From assembly GCA_036571765.1 (NCBI GenBank), contig BROE01000019.1, positions 5,333,824 to 5,397,823 of the forward strand: 64,000 nt of DNA, read 5' to 3'. A model generated the notes under the pieces. That model was not told the origin of the DNA. It worked only from the letters and a program-made list of their open reading frames with translations, and made no database searches. The stretch's first letter is position 1; every line of letters begins with the position of its first letter. This document shows, in pieces, positions 18,130 through 31,000 of the stretch. A program made the position numbers and the translations under genes. Source of the DNA: Plecoglossus altivelis (Eukaryota; Chordata; Actinopteri; Osmeriformes; Plecoglossidae).

Positions 18130-19052
18130 CAAACACACAGGTTACCAGGATACCAGTTGTTGTTAAGTGGAGTCAATGGAGCCTAAATGCTTCCCCTCTC
18201 TGGATGAGATGGATGGGTGAGTGGTTGGGAGAGAAGAGGTGTGAGCGGCTTGGATGAGGTAGTAGGGGGAAGGCAGCCTGGGGGAACCGTATGGAGGGAT
18301 GAGGTGCGATGGGAGGTGGACGTGGGTGGGGATGGGCAAAGCAGTAAATGGTAGAGAGAGAAGGGGAGAGGGGGGGAGTTTAGAGTCTAGGACAGGCGAA
18401 CTGATATGTGAACTGAGGGAGATTTCGGAGGGGGGAGGGTGGAGGGGGGAGGGGGGGCTGTGTCCTGGGGGTCAGTAGTAGCGGAGGTGGAGGCTGCATC
18501 AGATCAAAGAGGCTTCATTTACTCCCTCTGCAATCACTGGACAATGACAGTCTGTCTGGGGAGGGGGCGATGTGTCTGCGTGTGTGTGCGGGAGAGAGGA
18601 GACCATGTTGATGGAATAATGGGCTGAATTAGTGGGAGGGTTGTTGAGGGGCGCAAGGTTTTTTTCCGAGAAATTCAACCTACGTGGCCAACTACGGTTA
18701 CATATCCACCTTCGTCGTCGTTCTTCCGTTCCCAAACAGCAGGAATCAGTCACGAGAATGACAGTTGGAAGCGCTCAGTCGATCGAGCAGACAACTCTGG
18801 TTTGCAGGCACATCAATAGCCAGCAAAACAGGAGAAGGGGGGTCTTTCCATGGAAACCTGGCAAGCTTTCTTGTCAACTAGGATGACCTGCAGCCTTCCC
18901 AAATTACTCAGAAAAGAGAGGACAAGTCTCAGCCTGAGTGGAGGATGACTGGAGGGAGGAATGAATGGGGGGTGGGGGGTGGGAGGGAAAGAGAGGAGGG
19001 GGGCATGTTGTGGTAGACAGGTACAGAGAGAGAGACTGAGGTCTGAGGTAGG

Positions 19053-19116
<64 letters not shown>

Positions 19117-19947
19117 AGTGGCTGCATACAGTGTAATGAGCAGACAAAGGGAGAAAAAATATTTCAAATTTCTACACTGAGAGTTAGCAGGTAGGCGATA
19201 GAGGCTGGTGGTGTGGGGAAGGGGGTGGGGAGAGGCAGAGGGAGGGAGCGAAGGAGGGAGACGCGGGGAGCCAGATGAAAGAGCGGCGAGGGAGAGCTTT
19301 CTTGCACCCCCACACCTGAGTCAACAAGCAGCGTCCGCAAACAAAGTGGCGCTTGAAGGAAAGAGAAGAGAAGAGAAGAAAGAGAGAGAATGGAGGAGGA
19401 GGGGAGGCAACGCCGCCTTTGTCTCTGGTGGGCCTCGGCTGGCTGGGAGAGGACAGTTGGAGGAAGTAGGAACACGGTCACACGACGGTGTGATAGACAC
19501 AACAGATGTGTCTGGCCAGCTGTCTGGTCGTCTGGTCATCTGGCTGGCCGGCTGGCTGGCTGGCTGGCCAGCTACAGTGACAAGCTAGCTGTGTCATTTA
19601 CCATGGTGAAGAAAAAGCACCCAACGTGCGTAAGATGCACAGCGTAGATGCTTGTCTTCCTGACACAGGGCTGGGTGTGGTCGTGTGTGTCCTCAAATTA
19701 TGGGAAGTAAGATGACTATTACTCAGAACAAAGTAACACAAACACACACACCTTGAAAACTACCACTTCTGCTTCTTGGTAGGGTAGATACTCCCTAGAG
19801 CGTCTGGATTTCTTCTTTTGAACACCCACGCACACACACACACACACACACACATACACACACGCGCGCATGCAGACACACACACACAGACGCAGACACA
19901 CACAGACAAACACACGCGCACACAAACACACACACATACACACATAG

Positions 19948-19980
<33 letters not shown>

Positions 19981-20200
19981 GAATGGAGAAGTGAAGTTTT
20001 CTTGCATCATGGTCCTGGTCTGTTTCATCCATCTCTGCCTGGCTTATAGTAAATGGAGAGGGAGGAGAGAGCTCACACACATCGGCCTCCGTTTGGACGG
20101 GAAGTCAGCTCTTACCTCCTGGAGGGTTGAGACAGACAGGGGGTGGTAGCCTGTGGAATGCAAGCTCAGAACCTACAGTAAACCATCTGTGCCACACGGA
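16865..20200. other. gene-free stretch with C-runs, GA and CA arrays
   Basis: Holds poly-C near 17088-17117, a GT array (17885-17985), CCCA/CA repeats (18073-18127), a (GA)n block at 19051-19113, a GGCT repeat near 19545-19568 and a long CA array at 19827-19981. A relatively CpG-rich part at about 19258-19510 has a good minus-strand donor (CTCAG|GTGTGG, exon side ending at 19316) and might be an alternative tiam1 leader. That is not established. Confidence 0.55.
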
Positions 20201-20204
20201 CAGT

Positions 20205-20400
20205 AAGTACCCCAGCTGGTGGTTGGCCAGTAACAGGCATGGTTATCCACCGTGGCCCACATTACTGGAAAAGAGCCGGCAGAATAGCCTGTGCTCCTCC
20301 AGCTCTCATGTGGGATTTGAACCCATCACCTTGGCAGAGTAAGTGCTCCGCTCCGATGGGGATTGTCGTGACCTGGGATATCAAGCGGCATCTCTTAGAT
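20205..20400 (-). mobile_element. degenerate tRNA-derived SINE-like fragment
   Basis: The minus strand contains a perfect pol III B box (GGTTCAAATCC, within 20320-20331), preceded by a tRNA-like anticodon-side sequence (gcacttactctgccaaggtg). A convincing A box is missing upstream, so this looks like a 5'-damaged tRNA-derived SINE head rather than a working tRNA gene. Outer limits are approximate. Confidence 0.4.
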
Positions 20401-20493
20401 GATGGCCCAGTCCAGAGAGGGTGGGAGGGTGGGAGGGTGGGAGGCTTGAGAGCTGCCAGGGCCTGGGGTTATCATGGATGGGGGGGTGGAGGG

Positions 20494-21165
20494 NNNNNNN
20501 NNNNNNNNNNNNNNNNNNNNNNNNNNNNNNNNNNNNNNNNNNNNNNNNNNNNNNNNNNNNNNNNNNNNNNNNNNNNNNNNNNNNNNNNNNNNNNNNNNNN
20601 NNNNNNNNNNNNNNNNNNNNNNNNNNNNNNNNNNNNNNNNNNNNNNNNNNNNNNNNNNNNNNNNNNNNNNNNNNNNNNNNNNNNNNNNNNNNNNNNNNNN
20701 NNNNNNNNNNNNNNNNNNNNNNNNNNNNNNNNNNNNNNNNNNNNNNNNNNNNNNNNNNNNNNNNNNNNNNNNNNNNNNNNNNNNNNNNNNNNNNNNNNNN
20801 NNNNNNNNNNNNNNNNNNNNNNNNNNNNNNNNNNNNNNNNNNNNNNNNNNNNNNNNNNNNNNNNNNNNNNNNNNNNNNNNNNNNNNNNNNNNNNNNNNNN
20901 NNNNNNNNNNNNNNNNNNNNNNNNNNNNNNNNNNNNNNNNNNNNNNNNNNNNNNNNNNNNNNNNNNNNNNNNNNNNNNNNNNNNNNNNNNNNNNNNNNNN
21001 NNNNNNNNNNNNNNNNNNNNNNNNNNNNNNNNNNNNNNNNNNNNNNNNNNNNNNNNNNNNNNNNNNNNNNNNNNNNNNNNNNNNNNNNNNNNNNNNNNNN
21101 NNNNNNNNNNNNNNNNNNNNNNNNNNNNNNNNNNNNNNNNNNNNNNNNNNNNNNNNNNNNNNNNN
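20494..21165. other. assembly gap (672 N)
   Basis: Run of N. It is flanked on the left by a G-rich sequence (ggggggtggaggg) and on the right by 32 consecutive G. The gap is probably a long G-rich array that sequencing could not cross. Any exon inside it would be missed. Confidence 0.99.

Positions 21166-21197
<32 letters not shown>
21166..21197. repeat. poly-G run (32 bp) at gap edge
   Basis: Uninterrupted G homopolymer immediately after the N gap. The true length is unknown because it abuts unsequenced bases. Confidence 0.95.
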
Positions 21198-21199
<2 letters not shown>

Positions 21200-21262
21200 A
21201 TTAGTGCATTAGTGACCTGTGTCAGTGTGTCAAGCCCTCTGGCATTGGAGTGCCTGCGTGAC

Positions 21263-21302
<40 letters not shown>

Positions 21303-22558
21303 ACACACACACAAGCACTCACACACATTCGCCAACATCTACACCCTCCCTCACGGAACATCAAGACAACAGAACTCCTTCCCTCTACTGAAACAACAGG
21401 CGCCACAAGACAGGAAGAAAGACACGCGCTTCAGTAGCAGCCACCAGCTTCTTTTCTCTGTAAAGAAACATAGAATTCCACAGAACAAATAAACCAGCAT
21501 GACGCCTAGCAGAGACACGCACAAGGGCACACAATCGCACAGGAGCACGCTCACACACACACACACACACATACGTTCACACGCAAGCACACACGGGCAC
21601 ACAAGCACAGAGACCTCCTTCCACAAACTCATTGCTTCACTTCCAGGTCAGCGCTTTGGAATACAAAGTGAGCCAATCAGATCATCCCAGAGTGCCTGGA
21701 CTAAGCAGTGCTCCTTTATGTAAGAGAGCAGGGGGGATGGAGGGAGGAAGAAACACAGCACTGATAGGGAGGCCATACAAGTGCCAAGTGTCCTATTTCC
21801 CCTGGTTTAACTCATTTAAAAGCACACACACACACACACACACCAATGTAGAGAGGTAGTGGAACGGTTCCCAAACACAGATCACACCAGATAACAACAC
21901 GGTCAAATCTCCACTTTGTAAAAACACACATACGCACGCACACATGCATCAGCATGCAACATATCTGCAATGCCTCAGATAACTTTGCCCATGACCCCAA
22001 TGGCACTGCCAGGTCCATCGCAGCCCTCTCTCTGCATCTCTCTCTCTCCTCTGCTGCTGTTTCCAGCTGCTTTCTTCCTCCCTCCATCCTTCTGTTCCCT
22101 CCCCTCCCCTCCCCTCTCCTCCTTAATCACGTTAAGGGCAGATACAATCAAGTGGAACCTTTACCAACATGGCAGCTGAAGACATGGACGTGTGTGTGTG
22201 TATTAAACACATACACACTCATGCACACTGATGCACACACACCCACAGACTGGCATAACGTGTTGATGTGAGAGCCGGGACGCTACACTGATCGTAGATA
22301 ACAGCCAGACATGTCATCGTGAGTGTGTGTGGTGAAGTGTGTGTGTGTGTGTGTGTGTGTGGATGGGGGGAGGGGAGGGAGGGGTGGTTCTTCATTCATC
22401 ACCAGTCGCAAGAAAAACAAAAGAGGGGAAATGAAGGAGAGCACCCTCCTGTCTCTCTCAGAGACTCCCCTCCCCCATCATCATTCCTGTCTGGCTCTGT
22501 TTCTCTGCTCCTCATCAGGGGGGCTGAGGGCTGCTCCTCTCAATCCTTCACCCTCAGG
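21198..22558. other. gene-free stretch with CA/GT repeats
   Basis: (CA)n at 21266-21313, CA-rich sequence at about 21550-21572 and 21822-21843, (GT)n at 22336-22360. No exon signal was recognised. Confidence 0.65.
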
Positions 22559-22997
22559 TCCTCGCTCTCTTTCTTTCTCCCTCTCTCTCCCTCTCTCCCT
22601 CTCTCCCTCTCCCTATCCCTCTCTCCCTCTCCCTCTCTCTCCCTATCCCTCTCTCCCTCTCCCTCTCGCCCTCTCCCTCTCTATCTCTCCATCGTCCAGC
22701 CCTTCACTCTGCTGGTGGGTGAGAGAGTTGTTAGCCCCTAGCGCTTCAATCTGGTCCAACCCGAAGAGTCACAATTCTGCGGAGTTGGACTGGACGACAC
22801 GCTCAAACTCATTTGCCACATTCTTTCTCTCTCTTTTTCTGTCTCTTTCTCTCTCTTTTTCTGTCTCTTTCTCTCTATTTTTCTCTCTTTCTCTCCGTTT
22901 CTCTGTGCTTCTCTCTCTCTTTCTCTCCATTTCTCTGTGCTTCTCTCTCTCTCATCCTCTCCATTTCTCTGTGCTTCTCTCTCTCTCTCTCGTTCTT
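22559..22997. repeat. pyrimidine-rich tandem blocks
   Basis: Two blocks: CCCTCT-type repeats at 22561-22692, and at 22822-22997 a CT-rich array with a roughly 30-bp higher-order unit (ctccatttctctgtgcttct recurring three times). Open frames here give Leu/Ser/Phe low-complexity peptides only. Confidence 0.88.
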
Positions 22998-23091
22998 TAG
23001 ATAGGGAATCCCACACTTGAACATTCAGCCATAAAATAGAACATAAATCACAAAGAAAATAGAGGAACAAACTGCTCACACACAGTTAGCT

Positions 23092-23092
<1 letters not shown>

Positions 23093-23138
<46 letters not shown>
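23093..23138. repeat. (CA)n microsatellite
   Basis: Perfect dinucleotide run of about 44 bp. Confidence 0.95.
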
Positions 23139-23139
<1 letters not shown>

Positions 23140-23335
23140 GTGAGCACACAGAGATGAACGCATGAAGAACCTATGCCTGCACACACACAGACACACACGC
23201 ACCTACAGTGGACCCTTAGGCACACAGTCAAATGCAAACATTTAAACAGCTTGATTTGGTGTGTGTGTTTGTGGAAGGTTGGGGGTGCCCCATTCTGTGT
23301 GCCGACAAGAGCAGACGAAGTAGACCAGGAGACAA

Positions 23336-23718
23336 AGAGAAGAGAGGGAGAGAAGGATAGAAGGAGAGAGGGGGAGAGGGAGAGAAGGAGAGAAGGAGAG
23401 AGGGGGAGAGGGAGAGAAGGAGAGAAGGAGAGGGGGAAAGGGAGAGAAGGAGAGGGGGAGAGGGAAAAGAGGGAGAGGGGGATGGGGGAGAGGAAGAGAA
23501 GGAGGGGAAAGAGGGAGAGAGGGGGAGGAGGAGAGAAGGAGAGAGGGGAAGAGGGAGAGAAGAAGAGAGGGAGAGAAGGATAACGAGAAAAAGGGAGAGA
23601 GGGAGAGGGATGAAAATAACCTGGGGGGAAGCAAGAGACAGAGAGAGGGAGAGAATTAGGTAGAAAGCGAGGGAGCAAGAGAGAGCACAAGAAAGAGAGA
23701 GAACAAGAGAGAGAGAAT

Positions 23719-23796
<78 letters not shown>

Positions 23797-23812
23797 GAGA
23801 GAGAGCCAGAGA
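23336..23812. repeat. 480-bp polypurine tract
   Basis: A/G on the plus strand with few interruptions: gggagagaaggaga-type units first (to about 23610), then (GA)n at 23638-23812. Long purine-pyrimidine mirror-like tracts of this kind can form triplex DNA. The peptide frames are artefacts. Confidence 0.9.
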
Positions 23813-23990
23813 GCGGCTTTTGTTTGTGTTTGTGTTTGTGTAGTTGTTTGTCCTGAGGTCCAGAGGGCTCTGGCCATGGACAGGAAGCACTGGAGAGAGG
23901 AGAGAGCAGCGTGTGTTCAAGGTGAGGACATGGTTAATGCATCTTTAGAAATGTAATGCTGAGACAGCGTTCTGTCTGTTATTGTGTGTT

Positions 23991-24021
<31 letters not shown>

Positions 24022-25735
24022 CTGCGCGGGGGGTTGGGCTACTTTCTCATAGGTGAGCTGACTTGGCGTGAGAGTAGTGTGCTAATCTGGGTCACTACAC
24101 ATACTGCGCACACACAAACACACACGAACACACACATTCTGCAGGGCCCATGCCCTCGAACCCTGGAGCACATACTTATTAGTTTCTTTAAATATCAGCC
24201 TCTCACACACACAGACACATACACACACACACACACGGACACACACATACACACACACACAGACACTCACACAGACACACACACACACACCCTGGCAGCG
24301 CTTTGACCCATTTATGATGCTGCAGCATCCCCCCACCACACTCTTTTATTTTTCTCTTTCAAAGATGTGAGCACTCTATCTCCCCCCCCCCTCTCTCTCA
24401 CACACACACACACACACGCACACACACACACACACACACAAGCTATCTCAACCCCCCACGTCTCATCTTCAAGACCCCCCTCTACAGTGAGGCAGAAAAA
24501 AACCTTCCAACAGCCCTAGTTGGTGACCCTGTGTCACATTAGAAGGACACACACACATGCATGCACACAAACACACATACATTCACAGGGATTTTTTATG
24601 TCAACCCCCTGGGAGAGAAGTATCATTCACTGGACACCCTACTATGAAACACACACGATATGCAAATCTACCCCAAAACACAGTTCTTATCCATTTGGGA
24701 AAGTCCATGTCAAGAACTACTTCCTCAAAACCCACTTTACATCCAACTTCCTGAACCAAAGTTGACAAAAGACAGGAAGGTGCTCTGTTCGGATGTGCTG
24801 TAGCGGTATGACATGGACCAGAACAGCTGGATGGATCTAGGAGGTATTTGTCTTAAACCAGCACCTCTGATAAGACCTGTTAAAGGAGCCATAGCACGTC
24901 TGACCTGCAGTAGATCTATTAACCAGGAACAGATAAGACTACAAAGAGAGAGAGGGAGAGAGCGAGCGAGCAAGAGCAAGAGAACGAAAGAAAGCGAGAC
25001 AGGGAGAGAGAGAGAGTGAAGGGGGATGGTAAAGAAAGAATTAGTTGAAGGAGGAATCTCAATGACCTTTGCCCCTTCACCTTTTCCATCCTGGTCTGGA
25101 TGCCTGAGGGTGACCCTAGACCTAAACAGCTGAGACTTCCTGTACACACACACACACACACAGCATTGATAAGATTGCTGCTGAGCGTGTGGATTTGATC
25201 ATCACTGAAATCAATTAGTTGTGCTAACAGTCAACAAGCTGTAAGTCTGGTTGTGTCAGAGACTAGCACAACTTGTTAGGTTTCCATACAACGCTGCATC
25301 TTGTCCCCCCCCCCACACACACACACACACACTCTATTTTTGAAACCTGTGTTACTGTTCTTTCCATCTGTCAATGTACATGCAACCAGTCCCTTCCTCT
25401 CTCCCACAGCATAACAGAATACTATCAATACTTCCTCACTTGGCTCCCTCAATAAGGGGTGTTCAGCTGTGCTCTGTCGCTTTCCTTTCTTCCCCACTGG
25501 AAGACTTCAACTGTGTTGAAGACGGACATGTGCTGGTGCGCACACGCGTCTCCACACACACGGCTGTGAGGGTTTGGAGGGAAAGCTCACTTCATAAAGC
25601 CAGTACAGCTCGCTGTCATGTCCCTTCCTTGTGAGGAAACTGTTTTAGAGTTGGAGACTCCCTCGGCAACGTGAATCATTGATAAACTCAACGTCAGAAC
25701 ACTGAGCGGCAATGACGCTAGGTAAAGGACAGAGC

Positions 25736-25811
<76 letters not shown>

Positions 25812-25910
25812 CTGGAAACTGCTACTTAATAGCAATATACCGGCAAACGACAGAAGTCACACTCATGTACAAAGACACACTGTGTGAGAAAGCACACTGT
25901 CACACGAGCT

Positions 25911-25958
<48 letters not shown>

Positions 25959-26526
25959 TATACACACACGCACACAGACCCACCAGACACATACCTCTGC
26001 CGTGTGTAAGGCAGCAACATTGCCATCCAAAATGAAGCCCGTGGACAGATGAGGCTCGTCCTCGCCACAACAAGCCGTTAAATGCTGATTCATTACAAAC
26101 CTCCTCTCTCTCTTCTCTCTCTCTAGCTCTCTCTCTATCTGTCTCTCTCTCTCCTCTCTTATCCCTCTTTTCCCCAGCTTATTCCATCACATTCATACAC
26201 TCGGCTCTCTAAACAGACCCAAACAGAGAATGTGTTCTCACCGTGTTGCTCCGTGTGTCCCAGTCTACCACGGTCTGGTTCCTTGCGCAGGGTTATCACC
26301 ACACAATATTCCTCGCCTTAGAGGGCATGTGCAAATCCTAGCATCGCAAGCGGCGGATCTCTCCCCCCCCCAAAAAAAACACCCCCTGTCGCTCCTGCCT
26401 CGGCGTTAAGGTCCACACACACGTCCACGCACACACACGCACACTGCTCCTCGCATGCCTAGACGAGACTGAAGACCTCCGAGAGGGTGTGTGTTTGAGC
26501 CCGCCCCTTCTCTCTGTTTCGCTCTC

Positions 26527-26557
<31 letters not shown>

Positions 26558-27797
26558 ACTCACTCACTCACACATGCATTCACACTCTCTCTGCCCTCTA
26601 CCCCTCCCTCCTTCCTTCCTTTTTTCTCTCTCTCTCTCTCCAATTTCACCTCCCCCAGTCTGTCGATTGACTGCCAGCATGAGGGCTGGGTCTGTGCCTC
26701 TTCAGCTGAGCCATCCCTAGTCTCCTTTTAATTGCTTTAGTCTCTGGTCTGAAGTTCACACACGCACAAACACACATGCGCCTCTCTCTAACGCTCACAC
26801 GTACACACTTAGACACACACATACACACACCCTCTTCTCTCGCACACAGACATGCACATGCTCAAGTCAATAAAATCACACGCTCAAACGAAACTAACAG
26901 TAACAAGGGAAGGAAAGATTAAAAATAGAGGTGAAGTCAGGGAGGGAGGGAGGGAGCTGTGAAGGGGGGGGGGGCATGGAAGCAGTCTCTCTAAAACTAT
27001 ATCTATCCATGTACATCTTGAGTATCAACTCCCAATAGATAAAGCGCCAATTCACTATTTCGAAGTGTTTCCGTGTTTGTCCAGGCTAGAGGTTAGTGCA
27101 TCAGGCATGCCATGTGGACTTGTTAATCATTGTTGTTGATCACTGGACTGAATCAAGCATCTTAATCAGGTCAACAGCGCTTCATCTTACTAACTCAACT
27201 AAAAAAAGGCTTTCTTAGCAGGGGGTGGTTCCCTACTTGACCAAAAATGTTGTGGTCAGGTTGCGGTTGGGAGGTAAACATCTTGGAAGGAAGGCGCATT
27301 ACATAACAAAACGAGAGTCTCCCTCTTGTCATGGCAGTGCAGGATGTTCAGTCCAAGCCCAGCTGAGCAGCCGTGTGGCTGCGCTTCAGAGAGAGAACAT
27401 GTCAAAGACCCAGAGGGCGAGGTTAGTTAAGAGGCCGTCTGCACAAAGAAGCTGACAAAACCACAGCAGGAGAGAGGGACAGAGATAGGAGACACACACA
27501 CACCTTAGCACCCGAGGTATCAGGTGACATTCCTGCACCCAACAGGGACAATGGCACTGCAGCTCTTTTGTGTTTCACACTGCTGTGTGTGTGTGTGTGT
27601 GTGTGTTTATGTTTGGAGGGGGGTGGAAGGGGATCTCAAAATTGTAATGGATGCAGTGTCTTCTACTCTAAGCCTACAAAAACAGGAAGTCGCCAAGCTA
27701 GGGGATCCACAGATATTTGGACACGCGTTCCCACAGTGCAACACAAACAGGTCATTTATTGGATCCTAATGTGATTATCGGGTGAACAAACAGGAGC
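23813..27797. other. gene-free stretch with many short microsatellites
   Basis: (GT)n near 23993-24020, CA arrays at 24201-24290 and 24396-24440, (GA)n at 25738-25808, (CA)n at 25914-25952, CT-rich sequence at 26103-26165 and 26530-26560. No convincing exon was seen on either strand. Confidence 0.65.
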
Positions 27798-27816
27798 GCC
27801 TTCTGGGGATTGTAGT
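27798..27816 (-). promoter_or_regulatory. ZNF143/THAP11-type SBS motif candidate
   Basis: The minus strand reads ACTACAATCCCCAGAAGGC, close to the ACTACAATTCCCAGAATGC vertebrate promoter motif (two differences). It is isolated from any recognised gene start, so it could mark an upstream tiam1 promoter or be chance. Confidence 0.35.
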
Positions 27817-27958
27817 TCTTCAAGCCCTGACTGACAGGGGGGCATGTTGGAACACGCAGGAGGAATCCTAATATATTTCAGACAGTTTGACAGGAACAGA
27901 AACAGGATGTCTCATTACATGTCTGCACTTGATTTGGTGCCATTTGGCATTTGGGCGT

Positions 27959-28000
27959 GATGGGAACCCTTTGATGGGAACCCTTTGATGGGAACCCTTT
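27959..28000. repeat. three tandem copies of a 14-bp unit
   Basis: gatgggaacccttt repeated three times without mismatch, in otherwise unique sequence. Confidence 0.95.
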
Positions 28001-31000
28001 GGCTTTTGCCCACATTAGTCAGAAGGTATTTTTATCAGTAATATTGTATCATGTGCATAGGTTATGAGTTATTTTGATGTTGTAACACGTCACACCCAAA
28101 TCTGGCAGATGCAACCATGGCTACTATTCTATTGACAGAGCTCTCATTTCCTGTTGTGTGTGTGTGTGTGTGTACATGTGTGTGCCTGTGCAGCAACAGC
28201 TAATACCAGTAATATTTTCCCAACCTGAGCGAAGACACACCAACCTAGGACGATACAACTGCACCTGATGATCTTATTTACGGAAGTGTGTGTTTATGCA
28301 TGTGTGGTGTATGTGCATGTGTGTGTGGTGTGTGTGCATGCATGTGTGGTGTGTGTGCATGTGCGTGCGGTGTGCATGCATGTGTGGTGTGTGTGCACGT
28401 GTGGTGCGCATGCATGTGTGGTATGTGTGCATATGTGGTGTGTGTGTGTGCATGTGTGTCTGTGAGTTTGTATGTGTGTATGTGCATGTTATCTCCGGCG
28501 TGCATATGATCAGTAAAGGGCAAAGAATAGTTTGGGGGAGGGGGGGGATGCATGGTCGATTATGCTACCTTCATGCTACTTCCATTGGTTAGAATGACAT
28601 TGTCACTACACAGATATAAAAATCCATTCACAGACGAGTGTGACTGACACAAATAGCCAGAACCCTGCACAGCCACCCACCATGCCAGATCAGATCAGGT
28701 CTTTCTCACCAGCCGAGCGAGAACAGCCTATGAATAATGAACCTGCCACAGGAGCAACATTGGTACCAGCCTCTCTACCTCCACCTTCCTGCTGGTCCGG
28801 TGTTAGCCTAGCCTGCTACTCTGCCTTCAATATCTGCCATCACTAACAGCTGCATCTACAGCAGCCAGTCTAACACCTAACACATTTTCCATTAACACAA
28901 GGCACCTTAGCGCGTGTGCACACGTGCAAACACATATACACGCATACTAGTCCGCGTATCACACTTTATGTTACAGCCGTGCACACACATGCACACACAG
29001 CTGAATTGTGCAACCACACCAGATGGTATTACACCAAACTGTATATTGTTGGTGTGTAGCTCACATTACAGGTCAGACTATACTTCTATAGAATTGAGGA
29101 GCGTGAGCCAGTTGCCATTACAGGGAAACTAAAGAACACGTTTGACGATCCTTACAGAAACCAGTTAATCAAGATAACAGTTGCCCGAAATGATTTTCCT
29201 TTTTAATATTCCGATGAGTAATGAGCTAACAATAGCAGTTTGTTAGCAGTCTTATTTTTTAAAAATCCATCTAGCATATTTGTTGCTTTCCAACATCACC
29301 TTCCCCTTTAAGGCACAAGAGGATCTTCTGTTACCTAGCTACCACTCAAATATATAGTGACTAGGGCTGTCCAAAACGGCTCCCATGGTTTGAGCAGTGA
29401 ATTAAATGACCTCCACTGGCAAAAGTAAGGTCGCCACAACGACAGAACATTAGCCCAAAGCTATTAGTCGAATGAATATTCATGAGATCTATGCTACACC
29501 GTTATTTCTCCACAGCCTGTACACCAAAAATAAAGCCATATGTCGAGATCCATTGTACTAGATGTGCCTGGCTTTCAACTTTACGCTGCATAAACAGGAA
29601 TAGTTCCAGTAGGTTCCAGAAGTTCAGCTTCAGTGAGGTATTCTCAGGACGTTGTACAAGGCTCCTGGTAAGTCCTTGGTCGTTTCAAACGTCTGTCTTT
29701 AATGATCCCATTTGCATGGGTTCAAAAACGAGGCTTAGTGAAGTAAGAGTGTCTTGGGCTTCTCACATTCACTTAGTAAACTGTGTTGATACTGTCGCAG
29801 AGGAGTCCTGTGGATACAGGCAGGGGATGAGAGCTAGCAGGCTGAGACATGCTGCAGAGACACACTAGTGTTAGCCTGATGGCCACTGGCAGGATTCACA
29901 GAGAGGTAGTTACATGTTGCGCACTGAGACATGTCATGGGTTATAGAGTGAGCAGTGTGCAGAGTACCCTGTTCAAACCGGTAACGTGTATCGCACACAC
30001 GTACAAACCAGAATGGTGAGTTCCAATCCTTAATTCCCTGGGAAAATGAAAAGGCTCTATTGAACACAGCTTTCCTTATCCCACTGAGCCTGGTCAAGCT
30101 GATGAACAAAGCTTAACCATCGACATTCCCTCATATCCATACAAATGAGACTCTTACACACACACATTAGTGAAAGGTCCACAGAGGAGTCCTACCCAGC
30201 AGTCTGTCTCTCTCAGCCATCATGGTACAAGTCTTCACTGGATACTGGGATCCTCTGCTCATCTAGTCAGCTTGTCAGGTAGCACGCTCACCAGGGCTGT
30301 TGCATTCATCTTTGCGTGTGCGAGTGTGATCGGATGTGGATATTTGTGCTGAATGTGTTGATGTGTTCACAGAAAGAGTGAAACTACAGCAGAGGTCCCA
30401 TCTGTCTTTGTGTCACTGGCTTCTGCTGAGGAGAGCAGAATAAGAGAAATCAAATAAATAATCCCAAGCCAGGGGAAATGTTCCAGGGCTCTATCTCTGA
30501 CACACACTCCTGCTCTCGCTCACACACACAAACACACACACACACACACACAAACACATACAGTAGACTACAAGGACAAACAGCAGGATTATTCCACAGA
30601 CTCAATATGGCCTCTGTCTGAACAGGAAAGAGTTTCCAAACGGAAGCAGGGACAAGCGACAGGCAGAGAGAGAGGAGGAAGGGCAGACGAGAGATGAGAG
30701 AGATAGTTGAGGGACGAGCGACGGGCAGAGAGAGAGGAGGAAGGGCAGAGGAGAGATGGTTGAGATAGCTGAGGGACCTGGGGTGCACGTCTTACCACAG
30801 GCCTGTATGTGTGTCAGGAGGAAGATCTGACATCATCAATCAGCATCTCATGCTCACTTTGATCCACGCACAGCGCGTGATGTTTTTCTGTGTGCGTCCA
30901 TCCCTTAATGATGACACTGCATGTGAGAGGAGATGGGTGACAGGACAGAGGGATGAATGAGTGGAAACCAGGGTAGGAGAATCAGTGACACGGAACCATT

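Noticed and set aside
20239..21391. Frames of 260-320 codons across the N gap
   Set aside because: They consist mainly of unknown residues from Ns plus a poly-G run.
22323..23920. Leu/Ser-rich frames of 130-230 codons on both strands
   Set aside because: Direct translations of CT and GA tracts with no recognisable domain.
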